Assembly: GCF_000743575.1 (NCBI RefSeq)
Contig: NZ_JQGC01000001.1
Coordinates: 186,001 to 250,000, forward strand
Length of the DNA stretch: 64,000 bases
Direction: 5' to 3'
Source of the DNA: Devosia riboflavina
Lineage (GTDB): Bacteria; Pseudomonadota; Alphaproteobacteria; Rhizobiales; Devosiaceae
Positions 1 through 7,865 of the stretch are shown here, in pieces. Below the pieces are notes generated by a model. The model saw nothing but the letters and a program-made list of their open reading frames with translations, was not told the DNA's origin and ran no database searches. The first letter of the stretch is position 1. Each line of letters begins with the position of its first letter. Made by a program: the position numbers and the translations under genes.

Positions 1-582
1 CCCGTCTTCGTCGACAAGCCCCTATGCGACAACCGCGCCGACCTCGATACATTCACGAACTGGGTCACCGAAGGCAAGCCGATCATCTCGTCCTCGGGCA
101 TGCGCTTTGCCAAGGAATTCGCGCCCTATCACGGCGCCACCCACGAATTCGGCCCTCTCCGCACGGTTTTCGCCACCATGGCCAAGAAGTGGGAGACCTA
201 CGGCATCCACGCGCTGGAATCGATCTATCCGATTGTCGGCCCCGGCTTCGTCTCCGTCCGCAATACCGGCACCTATGAGCGCAATGTCGTCCACCTCAAG
301 CATTCCAAGGGCATCGACATCATCATCACCGTCACAGCCGACCAGATCGGCGGCTCGGGCTTCATCACCCTCGCCGGCACCGAGGGCGGCGTAACCCTCC
401 GCAGCCAGGACACCTATACCGCCTTCAAGGCGCAGCTCGAAAGCTATGTCGGGTTCCTGCGCACCGGCGTTCCACCTGTGCCGTTCGCAGAGACGCGCGA
501 ACTGATGCAACTGGTGATCGCCGGCATAGAAAGCCGCGAGGCCGGCGGCGCTGAAATCCTGCTTTCCAGCTTCGGAGCCTGA
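1..582 (+). CDS. Gfo/Idh/MocA-family oxidoreductase, C-terminal part (5' truncated by window edge)
   Basis: Reading frame 1 is open from the first base and ends in TGA, so the gene starts before the window. The first visible residues, PVFVDKPL, match the conserved VxxEKP-type loop that follows the Rossmann fold in NAD(P)-dependent Gfo/Idh/MocA sugar and inositol dehydrogenases. The remainder, about 185 residues, fits the C-terminal alpha/beta substrate domain. The Rossmann domain itself is not in view, so the cofactor cannot be read. It lies 3 bp before an SDR gene and is co-oriented with an aldolase, a PLP enzyme and an M81 hydrolase, so it probably belongs to one catabolic operon. Substrate unknown; the family call is fairly secure. 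Confidence 0.75.
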   Translation, partial: PVFVDKPLCDNRADLDTFTNWVTEGKPIISSSGMRFAKEFAPYHGATHEFGPLRTVFATMAKKWETYGIHALESIYPIVGPGFVSVRNTGTYERNVVHLKHSKGIDIIITVTADQIGGSGFITLAGTEGGVTLRSQDTYTAFKAQLESYVGFLRTGVPPVPFAETRELMQLVIAGIESREAGGAEILLSSFGA

Positions 583-585
583 TCC

Positions 586-1371
586 ATGGGCGTTCTCGAT
601 ACTTTTTCCCTGAAGGGCAAAGTCGCTCTCTGCACCGGCGGCGCCGGCCTTTATGGCCGCCAGATCGTCGCCGCCCTCGCCGGAGCCGGCGCCACGACCT
701 ATCTCGCCGCCCGCGACCAGACCAAGCTCGAAGCCGTCGCCGCCGAGGAACGCGCAGCCGGCAATGACGTCACCGCCCTCTCGCTCGATCTCAGCTCCGA
801 CGCCTCCATCGAAGCCCTCCACAAGACCATTTTCGAGCGTAGCGGCCGCTGCGACGTGCTGGTCAACAATGCCGTGACCCGCTCGGCCACCGATGGCTGG
901 GATCACGATCTCGAAGCCTATGACCGGAGCCTCCGCGTCAACGCCTCGGCCCTCTTCAAGATCACCTCGCTCTTCGGCAAGTCCATGGCCGCCAACAAGT
1001 GGGGCTCGATCATCAATATCGGCTCGATGATGGGCATGGTTGGCGTGGAAATGGGCAATTATGCCGGCACCGACATGAACCCCAATCCCTCGCCCATCTA
1101 CTTCTACGAAAAGGGCGGCATGATCAATTTCACCCGCTGGGCCGCCAGCATTCTGGGCAAGGACAATGTCCGGGTGAATTGCCTCTCGCCCGGCGGGCTC
1201 TTTTCCAACCAGCCCGCACCCTTCGTGCAGAACTACTCCGATCGCACCCAGCTCGGCCGCATGGCCAATGAGACCGATCTCATGGGCGTCATCGTCTTCC
1301 TCGCTTCCGATGCCTCTGCCTACATCACCGGCACCAATATCCCGGTCGATGGCGGCTACACCGCAAAGTAA
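586..1371 (+). CDS. SDR-family NAD(P)-dependent oxidoreductase
   Basis: A 261-residue classical short-chain dehydrogenase. The N-terminal cofactor loop reads TGGAGLYG (TGxxxGxG), NNA follows near residue 91, and the active site has Y-FYE-K (YxxxK) near residue 168, with a typical C-terminal ITGTNIPVDGGY segment. The insert between the catalytic serine region (NIGSMMGMVG) and the tyrosine is longer than usual. It starts 3 bp after the preceding oxidoreductase and is followed 5 bp later by an HpcH/HpaI aldolase, so translation is likely coupled. Probably oxidises a sugar or sugar-acid alcohol in the same pathway; the substrate cannot be read from sequence. Confidence 0.85.
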   Translation: MGVLDTFSLKGKVALCTGGAGLYGRQIVAALAGAGATTYLAARDQTKLEAVAAEERAAGNDVTALSLDLSSDASIEALHKTIFERSGRCDVLVNNAVTRSATDGWDHDLEAYDRSLRVNASALFKITSLFGKSMAANKWGSIINIGSMMGMVGVEMGNYAGTDMNPNPSPIYFYEKGGMINFTRWAASILGKDNVRVNCLSPGGLFSNQPAPFVQNYSDRTQLGRMANETDLMGVIVFLASDASAYITGTNIPVDGGYTAK

Positions 1372-1376
1372 CAGCC

Positions 1377-2189
1377 ATGACCGAAAAGCAGCCCTATTCC
1401 GCCACCCCCGCCACCCAGCATCGCATGCGCAAGAGCCGTGTTTTGCGCACCATCGACGCTGGCGGCGTCGCTCGCGTGCTGAAGCTCAACACTTTTGACG
1501 CCAAGGTCGCCGAAATCTTCGCCCAGGCCCAGCCCGACGCGCTCTGGCTCTGCCAGGAGCACACCTCGGCCAGCCTCGAAGCCATCGAAAACCAGATTCG
1601 CGCCGCCAAAATCTACGACGTCGACAGCCTCGTTCGCGTCGCCCGCGGCAGTTATTCCGACTATGTCCGCCCCCTCGAAGCAGATGCCACCGGCCTCATC
1701 GTCCCCCATGTCATGGGCGCCGCCGATGCCCGCGCTGTCCGCGACATGACCAAGTTCGCCCCGCTCGGCCGCCGCGCCGTCGATGGCGGCAACAATGACG
1801 GCATGTTCACGCGGGTCGGCTTCCTCGATTATCTTCAAACCGCCAACAAGGAACGCTTCGTCTGCCACCAGATCGAAGACCCCGAGGCACTCGATGAAAT
1901 CGAAGCCATCGCCGAAATCGACGGCGTCGACGCCCTCTTCTTCGGCCCCGGCGATTATTCCGTCCGCCTCGGCATTCCCGGCCAGATTCAGGCGCCCGAA
2001 ATCATCAAGGTGCGTGAACGCGTCGCCGAAGTCGCCCGCAAGCACGGTAAGATCGCCGCCACCGTCGCCGGCAAGGCCAATGTGAAGGACTATGTCTCCA
2101 TGGGCTACAACCTGCTCAGCGTCGGCGCCGACGTCGTGGCCCTCGCCACCTATGCCGACGACGTGCTTTCCGCATTCGACGCCATCTAG
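1377..2189 (+). CDS. HpcH/HpaI aldolase / citrate-lyase-beta-like family protein
   Basis: A 270-residue TIM-barrel protein of the class II HpcH/HpaI aldolase family, which cleaves 2-keto-3-deoxy acids or hydroxy-keto acids with a divalent metal. Family features visible are a GLIVPHVMGAADAR segment (usual GixvPxvxsxxdA), a late FFGPGDYSVRLG motif where the standard aldolases have a (G)PxDLs/a loop, and QIEDPEAL (usual QIET) with the metal-site acidic residue. Length is normal. In an operon with two dehydrogenases before it and a PLP deaminase-like enzyme after it, it could split an acid produced by those dehydrogenases. The substrate is not determinable. Confidence 0.8.
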   Translation: MTEKQPYSATPATQHRMRKSRVLRTIDAGGVARVLKLNTFDAKVAEIFAQAQPDALWLCQEHTSASLEAIENQIRAAKIYDVDSLVRVARGSYSDYVRPLEADATGLIVPHVMGAADARAVRDMTKFAPLGRRAVDGGNNDGMFTRVGFLDYLQTANKERFVCHQIEDPEALDEIEAIAEIDGVDALFFGPGDYSVRLGIPGQIQAPEIIKVRERVAEVARKHGKIAATVAGKANVKDYVSMGYNLLSVGADVVALATYADDVLSAFDAI

Positions 2190-2198
2190 GACGGGAAG

Positions 2199-3479
2199 AT
2201 GAACCTCGACGCGCTGCAGAAAACCCTTCTCGACGGCCGCACCAAGGGCATCCCGGCGACAGCCGACCCCTTCGCCCTGCAGGACATTGGCGGCAAGGGC
2301 TGGAACGTCCTCCGCGAAGACCTGCCCATGCCGCTGATGCTGCTCAAACGCAGCGCACTCGACCACAATGCCAGCGTTTTCGGGCAATATCTGACGAGCC
2401 ACAACCTGTCCCTGGCCCCCCATGGCAAGACCACCATGAGCCCGCAAATCTTCGCCGAGCAGCTCGCGGGTGGCGCCTGGGGCATGACGGCCGCCACCGT
2501 CAATCAGGTGCAGGTCATGCACCATTATGGCGTCAAGCGCGTGCTCCTCGCCAACCAGCTCATCGGCAAGGCGCATCTCGCCGGCATCGCCGCACTTATC
2601 GACAGCGACCCGGCATTCGATTTTTTGTGCTTTCTCGATTCCGCCGCCCAGCTCGACAATATGCTCACGCATCTGCGTGAGCTTGCGCCTGTCCGGCCGA
2701 TAAAAGCCTTGCTCGAAATCGGCGCCAAGGGCGGCCGCACCGGCCTCCGCACCGAAGCCGAAGCGCTCGCCCTCGCCGACAAGCTGGCATCGAGCGACCA
2801 GAACCTCGTCCGCTTCGCCGGCATCGCCACTTTTGAAGGCGTGGTGCCGGGCATCGACAAGGACCCGATGCTGGTTGAGCCCTTTGCCCAAGGCATCGTC
2901 GACATCGCCCGCGCGCTGCCCAAAAACCTCTATGCCGGCCTCGAGGAATTCATCCTCTCGGGCGGCGGTTCCTCTTATTTCGACATCGTTGCCGACCGTT
3001 TTTCGACCCTCGACCTGCCGCTTCCCATTCGCGTCCTGCTGCGCTCGGGCTGCTACGTCACCAACGATTCCGGCGCCTACAAGAAGGCCCAGGACGAAGC
3101 CAAGGCCGATCCACGCCGCTCGTGGAAATCCGATCTGCAACCGGCGCTCGAAGCCTGGGCCTATGTCCAGTCCATGCCCGAACCCGGCCTCGCCTTCCTC
3201 TCCATGGGCAAGCGCGACGTGCCCTACGATTCAGGCCTGCCCATCCCGTTCAAGCGCTACCGTCCCGGCACCGGCTTCCTGCCCGTCGGCGAGGCAACAA
3301 TCTTCGCCACCAATGACCAGCACGCCTATGTGCGCCTCGGCTCCGACACCGACTGGCGGGTGGGCGACCTCATCGCCTCCGGCGTATCGCACCCCTGCAC
3401 CGCCTTCGACAAATGGCGGTTCCTGCCCATCGTCGATGACGACTACACCGTCACTGACGGCGTTCTAACCTTCTTCTGA
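2199..3479 (+). CDS. PLP-dependent D-amino-acid deaminase / D-threonine-aldolase-like protein (alanine racemase fold)
   Basis: A 426-residue fold-type III PLP enzyme. The PLP lysine is K77 in the segment SLAPHGKTTMSPQ, and the C-terminal beta domain carries H398-P-C400, the zinc pair typical of the eukaryotic-type D-serine dehydratase (DSD1) and metal-activated D-threonine aldolase group. Members remove ammonia from, or retro-aldol cleave, beta-hydroxy D-amino acids. The bacterial branch is often labelled 'amino acid deaminase'. It sits 9 bp after an HpcH/HpaI aldolase and 14 bp before an M81 hydrolase, which suggests use of an unusual hydroxy-amino acid. Family assignment is good; specificity is inference. 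Confidence 0.8.
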   Translation: MNLDALQKTLLDGRTKGIPATADPFALQDIGGKGWNVLREDLPMPLMLLKRSALDHNASVFGQYLTSHNLSLAPHGKTTMSPQIFAEQLAGGAWGMTAATVNQVQVMHHYGVKRVLLANQLIGKAHLAGIAALIDSDPAFDFLCFLDSAAQLDNMLTHLRELAPVRPIKALLEIGAKGGRTGLRTEAEALALADKLASSDQNLVRFAGIATFEGVVPGIDKDPMLVEPFAQGIVDIARALPKNLYAGLEEFILSGGGSSYFDIVADRFSTLDLPLPIRVLLRSGCYVTNDSGAYKKAQDEAKADPRRSWKSDLQPALEAWAYVQSMPEPGLAFLSMGKRDVPYDSGLPIPFKRYRPGTGFLPVGEATIFATNDQHAYVRLGSDTDWRVGDLIASGVSHPCTAFDKWRFLPIVDDDYTVTDGVLTFF

Positions 3480-3493
3480 CCAAGGACTGCGCC

Positions 3494-4993
3494 ATGTCCA
3501 AGACCATACTTTTCGGGGGCCTCTATCACGAGACCCATACCTTCCTCGCCGACAAGACCGGCATGGCCCAGTTCGAGGATGGCGGCATCCGCATCGGTCA
3601 GGCGGCAGTGGACCAGAACCGCGGCAATGGCTCGCCCAGCGCCGGCTTCATCGACTATGCCGAAAAGGCCGGCTGGCGCATCCTCCCTACCATTCAGATG
3701 GCCGCTCAACCGGCCGGCAAGGTAACCGACGACGTTGTCGACCTGTTCTTCGAACATTTCCTGGCTGGCCTTGATCGCCATATCGATGAGATCGACGGCA
3801 TCTTTCTCGTCCTCCACGGCGCCATGGTCAGCGAAGGCTCCGACGATGTCGAAGGCCTCGTCATCAAGACCATTCGCGACCGCCTGAAAGCTGCCGGGCG
3901 CGGCAACCTGCCGGTTGGTGCCGTCCTCGACCTCCACGGCAATATTTCTAAAATCATGGTCGAGAATTCGACAGTGCTCCGCGCCTATCGCGAAAACCCC
4001 CATACCGACGCCTACGAATCCGCCGTCGCCGCTGCCGAACTGCTCGATCGCGCTTTCAGCGAACCCAATATCAAAGCCCTGCAACGCTCGACCAAATACG
4101 TCATCTCGCCTGTGGGCGTCGGCTCCGCCAATGATCCGATGAAGAGCGTCCTCGCCGCCGCCCGCGCTATCGAGGCCAGCGATTCCGACATCCTCACCAT
4201 CAATGTCATGGCCGGCTACGCCTATTCCGACATTCCCGATTGCGGCTTTAGCCTCAATCTCGTCACCAAGGGCCCCGTCGCCGCTGCCGAAAAACACCTC
4301 GACACCTTGGTCAGCGTCCTCGAAGCCAATATCGAAGCCGGCTATCCGCACGAAGACGATCTCGCCACCGCCCTAGCCAAAGCCGACGCCCTGCCGCCGG
4401 GTACAGGCCCGATCCTCCTCATCGAACCCGCCGACAATATCGGCGGCGGCACGCCAGGCGATGCGACGGGCCTTCTCGGTCCCCTTCTCGAAACCGGTCG
4501 CAAAAACATCCTCGCCGCCCTCGCCGATCGAGAGGCCGTGGCCAAATGCTTCGCCGCCGGAGCGGGCGCAGAAGTCTCCCTGCTGATCGGCGGCAAGACC
4601 GACGCCCATCATGGCGCCCCGATCCCCTTCACCGGAACGGTCGAACACCTCAGCGACGGCGTCTTCCAGCTCGAAAACCCCAAATCGCACCTCGCCTCCA
4701 TGGGCGGCACGACCATCCGCATGGGCCGCTGCGCCGTTATCGCCAACAACCAGGCCAAAATCCTGCTCTCCGAACGCAAGACGGCGCCAATGGATCTGGG
4801 CCAATACCATTCGCAGGGCCTGCGCCCCGAAGACGCCACCTATGTCGTCATCAAGGCCGCCGTCTCCCATCGCGCCGCCTATGACTCGATCCAGCGCGCC
4901 AGTTTTTACGTCGACAGCCCCGGCCTCTGCACCAGCGACTTGCGCCGCCTGCCCTTCACCAAGCTTCAAGGCAAGGTCATTTCCTTGAGCTGA
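3494..4993 (+). CDS. M81-family metallohydrolase (MlrC/microcystinase-C-like)
   Basis: A 499-residue protein of full M81 length. The N-terminus has the family signature GLYHETHTF (usual hETNtF), followed by LVLHGAMVSEG and AVLDLHGN motifs that carry metal-site residues, and the MlrC C-terminal domain with the TDAHHGAPIPFTG segment. Founding member MlrC cleaves linear peptides during microcystin breakdown; most homologues sit with peptide or opine uptake genes and have unknown substrates. It is cytoplasmic (no signal peptide). It ends the first operon and faces a convergent oxygenase gene. A second M81 gene lies at 14481-15953 in another operon. Confidence 0.85.
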   Translation: MSKTILFGGLYHETHTFLADKTGMAQFEDGGIRIGQAAVDQNRGNGSPSAGFIDYAEKAGWRILPTIQMAAQPAGKVTDDVVDLFFEHFLAGLDRHIDEIDGIFLVLHGAMVSEGSDDVEGLVIKTIRDRLKAAGRGNLPVGAVLDLHGNISKIMVENSTVLRAYRENPHTDAYESAVAAAELLDRAFSEPNIKALQRSTKYVISPVGVGSANDPMKSVLAAARAIEASDSDILTINVMAGYAYSDIPDCGFSLNLVTKGPVAAAEKHLDTLVSVLEANIEAGYPHEDDLATALAKADALPPGTGPILLIEPADNIGGGTPGDATGLLGPLLETGRKNILAALADREAVAKCFAAGAGAEVSLLIGGKTDAHHGAPIPFTGTVEHLSDGVFQLENPKSHLASMGGTTIRMGRCAVIANNQAKILLSERKTAPMDLGQYHSQGLRPEDATYVVIKAAVSHRAAYDSIQRASFYVDSPGLCTSDLRRLPFTKLQGKVISLS

Positions 4994-5029
4994 ACATGCC
5001 AAGACCCCAGCGAGATCGAAGAGGTTTGC

Positions 5030-5053
5030 GGCGGAGCCCTCCGGGGCTCCGCC
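5030..5053. terminator. Bidirectional hairpin between convergent genes
   Basis: A perfect 10-bp inverted repeat, GGCGGAGCCC with a TCCG loop and GGGCTCCGCC, lies between the M81 gene ending at 4993 and the convergent oxygenase ending at 5062. There is no clear T-tract on either side, so termination strength is uncertain. Confidence 0.5.
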
Positions 5054-5061
5054 AATGCCAT

Positions 5062-5838
5062 TCAGATCTTGCCTGCGGCCCGAAGATCGGCCTGCAACTT
5101 GGCCTGATAGGCCGCCCTTGCTTCCTCATCCACCTTGGCGCTCTCCCCGAAATAGACGAAGCCCAGCGCCCGCCGCGCTCGCGTCGGCGAAGTATTCGGC
5201 CCGGCCCAATGGATGGTCTTGGAATGGTGCATCAGGAAGGTGCCCGCGTCGCCCGGAAACGCCACCGTATTGGCCTTGTCGTTCTCGGTGCCGAAATCGG
5301 TAATCCCCTGCGAAAAGCCAAGGATTTCCGATCGCCCATGCGGCCGATACCCATCGATCTTGTGCGAGCCCCGCACATAGTGGATGCAGCCGTTCTCCGC
5401 ATCGACCCGCTCCATCGCCAGCCAGCCGGTAACGGCCGCCGGCGGATTGAAATGGAAATAGTAGCCATCCTGATGCGGCGGTGTCGGCTTGCCGATACCG
5501 GCAGGCTTGTTGAAATATTCAAGGTTCACCGCCCGCGCCTTTTCGCCCAGCATGGTCTCGGCCAGTTCGCGGATCATGTCAGTCTCCAGCAGATCGCGAA
5601 AATACGCATCATAGTGCTGCATGTTCTGCATCTGCTTGAGCGTGCCCTTGGCGCCCTTCTCTTCATAGAACACTTCCGTGTCCTTCATTTCAGGCACGCA
5701 GCTTTCGACGTAGCGGTCGAATTCGCGATTGATCTCCGCCATCTTGCTGGCATCGAAAAGCGGCTTGATGGCGATAAAACCATCTCGGTCGAAATCACTC
5801 TTGAGGCTGGTGAGCGGGTCCTGCATGGCCACGGACAT
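5062..5838 (-). CDS. Phytanoyl-CoA dioxygenase (PhyH)-family protein
   Basis: A 258-residue Fe(II)/2-oxoglutarate oxygenase. The facial triad is visible as H122-Q-D124 and a distal H210 (HHSKTIHWAG), and the 2-oxoglutarate arginine is probably in TRARRALGF. Length is normal for bacterial PhyH proteins, which hydroxylate small organic acids, amino acids or phosphonates. The start is supported by GAAGGAGA six bases before the ATG. It is divergent from an AraC regulator, the usual arrangement for a regulated enzyme gene. The substrate cannot be read. Confidence 0.85.
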   Translation of the reverse strand: MSVAMQDPLTSLKSDFDRDGFIAIKPLFDASKMAEINREFDRYVESCVPEMKDTEVFYEEKGAKGTLKQMQNMQHYDAYFRDLLETDMIRELAETMLGEKARAVNLEYFNKPAGIGKPTPPHQDGYYFHFNPPAAVTGWLAMERVDAENGCIHYVRGSHKIDGYRPHGRSEILGFSQGITDFGTENDKANTVAFPGDAGTFLMHHSKTIHWAGPNTSPTRARRALGFVYFGESAKVDEEARAAYQAKLQADLRAAGKI

Positions 5839-5944
5839 CGGCTTTCTCCTTCTGGGTTCCCTCTGCCAACATCTGAGACCAAGCGCCTATCGCCGTCTGT
5901 TGAGCAGTGCGGCAGCAAACTAGGAATTCCGATTGCCCGCACCA

Positions 5945-5957
5945 CGCCACAGTGGCG
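5945..5957. promoter_or_regulatory. 13-bp palindrome in the phyH-like / araC-like divergent promoter region
   Basis: CGCCACAGTGGCG is a perfect odd palindrome between the two divergent genes and just before the chosen AraC start. It could be an operator, but no second copy was seen nearby. Confidence 0.25.
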
Positions 5958-5987
5958 ACGCACCCCGCTTCATGCTGCTGTGCTGGC

Positions 5988-6776
5988 ATGACCCAGAGCA
6001 TCGACCCCGATGGCATCATTCTGCGCGAACACCGTCTCGGTCGCTTCGACCGGCGCATGCCTATCGGGCCGGCCCAATGGGATTTTCACGACCTCCTCTG
6101 GATCCACGAGGGCAGCGTGCGCCTCAGTATCAGCGGCGACAACATCACCCTCAGCGCTCCCGGCGGTATCCTGATCCTCCCCAACACCCCCTTCTCCGGT
6201 ACTGCCATAGGCGGCTTCGCTACCGCCTCGATCTGCCACTTCACTCTCGTCGGCACCGAGACCATCGACCCCGGCTACCTCCTACCGCGTCCCGGTGAAG
6301 CGATGCACATACAGGCCATGCTGCGCCTCAGCCTTGGCCTCGCCGGCGCCACGGCCGAGCCCGACCTGCAACGCCGTCGCCGGCTTCTCCTCGCCATGCT
6401 CGACTGTTTCGATATCCCTAAAGCCACCACCCATGCACCTGAGCCCAGCGATGACGGTCTCGACATGGCCTGGGGCCAGGCAACAAAATCCCTCCACAAG
6501 ATGCGGACGCTCAGCGATGTCGCCGCCGTGATGGGCGTGCACGAAAGTGCCCTCCGCGCCCGCCATCGCCGCCAATACCGCACCTCTGCTGGTAGTCATC
6601 TCCGCGAAATGCGCCTGCGCCGTGCCGAAGACCTGCTCTCGACCACCCGATATACGCTCGGCGAAATCGCCCGCCTTGTCGGCTATGGCCACGCGGAAAC
6701 CTTCATCGCCGCCTTTCACCGCAGCCGCGGCTGCACGCCCGGCGAATTCCGCCACCGCTCCAATCCCTTTGCCTGA
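5988..6776 (+). CDS. AraC-family transcriptional regulator
   Basis: About 262 residues, with a cupin-like sensor domain in the N-terminal 130 residues and two helix-turn-helix motifs at the C-terminus; RLRRAEDLLSTTRYTLGEIA and GYGHAETFIAAFHRSRGCTPGEFR match the AraC consensus. The frame is open to an ATG at 5907, but the extra 27 residues are rich in Cys and His and look non-coding, so the start at 5988 is preferred without a strong Shine-Dalgarno. It is divergent from the PhyH-like gene and 8 bp upstream of the sialidase-like gene, and it may control both. Confidence 0.8.
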   Translation: MTQSIDPDGIILREHRLGRFDRRMPIGPAQWDFHDLLWIHEGSVRLSISGDNITLSAPGGILILPNTPFSGTAIGGFATASICHFTLVGTETIDPGYLLPRPGEAMHIQAMLRLSLGLAGATAEPDLQRRRRLLLAMLDCFDIPKATTHAPEPSDDGLDMAWGQATKSLHKMRTLSDVAAVMGVHESALRARHRRQYRTSAGSHLREMRLRRAEDLLSTTRYTLGEIARLVGYGHAETFIAAFHRSRGCTPGEFRHRSNPFA

Positions 6777-6784
6777 GAGCCCCC

Positions 6785-7858
6785 ATGCAGCTCCTTGAGA
6801 CCGGCACGATCTACGCCAACCCCGACCCGCTTCTCGTCAGCCGCCAGGCCGCCTTCCCCGGCCTCGCCCGCCTGGCCAATGGCGACATCGTCGCGCTTTT
6901 CTCCATCGGCCAGGCCTTCGACGCTGCCGACATGCGCGCCTATGCCAGCCGCAGCACAGACAAGGGCTGGACCTGGAGCACTCCTGCGCGGCTCCACACC
7001 AACACCTTCACCCCCGAAGAATCCGAAACTTTCAAGCCGGTTGCCCTCGCTGACGGCTCCCTCCTCGCCACCGGCTACGTCTTCCTCCGCCCCACCCCAC
7101 TGGCACCCATCGTCGATCCCAAGACCAACGAACTCTTGCCGCTCCACAACAAGCTGTCCCGCTCCCGCGACGGCGGCCACACCTGGACGGTGCCGGAGCG
7201 TTTCATCGTCGAAAATGCCGGTCTCGAACTCTCCGGCCCCATCATCCAGCACGGCTCGGGGGAACTGCTCGGCTCAGGCGCCCCATTCCACCTCGGCCCC
7301 GACGATCACGAAGGCTGGCTGATCTCCAGCGTCGACAACGGCAAGACCTGGCAGAAAAAATCTATCTTCTTCCGCGCCGAACCGAGCACCATCGCCCCTT
7401 GGGAAAGCCGCCTGATCGACTTCGGCAACGAGCGCATCGGCGTCCTCTTCTGGGCTTTCGATATCGCCGCCGGCCGCAACCTGACCAATCGCCTCGCCCT
7501 CTCCGAGGATGGCGGCAAAACCTTCCGCACCCTCGACACCGGCATCTCAGCCCAGGCCTCCAACGGCCTCGCCCTTGGCGACAGCGAAATGCTCAGCATT
7601 CACGCCCACCGCGAATCCCCCGTCGGCCTCAATATCTATCGCTCCCGCCTCCACCATGATCGTCTGGAAGTGCTGGACACACTCGCCCTTTTCGCCGACG
7701 AGAGACTGAGGCAACGGACGGGGGAGACCGACCCATTCGCCAGCCTGCGCTTCGGCCAGCCGAGCCTCCTGGCGCTGGGAAAAAGCGAATACCTCGCCTG
7801 CTGCTGGCAGGTCGAAGACAGCCAGCACGTCATCAAAACTTTCCGCATCCGGCTCTGA
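6785..7858 (+). CDS. Sialidase-family (BNR/Asp-box) protein
   Basis: A 357-residue beta-propeller protein with four Asp-box repeats (SxDxGxTW type): STDKGWTW at 57-64, SRDGGHTW at 127-134, SVDNGKTW at 182-189 and SEDGGKTF at 240-247. This places it in the exo-alpha-sialidase superfamily. It lacks a signal peptide, so it should act inside the cell, unlike secreted sialidases. The family's N-terminal arginine motif (FRIP) is not obvious, so sialic acid as a substrate is doubtful. It lies between an AraC regulator and an MFS transporter with a 7-bp gap, which suggests it processes a sugar that the transporter imports. Confidence 0.75.
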   Translation: MQLLETGTIYANPDPLLVSRQAAFPGLARLANGDIVALFSIGQAFDAADMRAYASRSTDKGWTWSTPARLHTNTFTPEESETFKPVALADGSLLATGYVFLRPTPLAPIVDPKTNELLPLHNKLSRSRDGGHTWTVPERFIVENAGLELSGPIIQHGSGELLGSGAPFHLGPDDHEGWLISSVDNGKTWQKKSIFFRAEPSTIAPWESRLIDFGNERIGVLFWAFDIAAGRNLTNRLALSEDGGKTFRTLDTGISAQASNGLALGDSEMLSIHAHRESPVGLNIYRSRLHHDRLEVLDTLALFADERLRQRTGETDPFASLRFGQPSLLALGKSEYLACCWQVEDSQHVIKTFRIRL

Positions 7859-7865
7859 GGCCATA

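Noticed and set aside
1356-3140. A 594-codon open frame on the minus strand opposite the aldolase and PLP-enzyme genes
   Set aside because: It is the antisense shadow of high-GC genes. It has a Gly/Ala/Asp/Val-rich random composition, no domain motif, and both plus-strand genes carry clear catalytic motifs.
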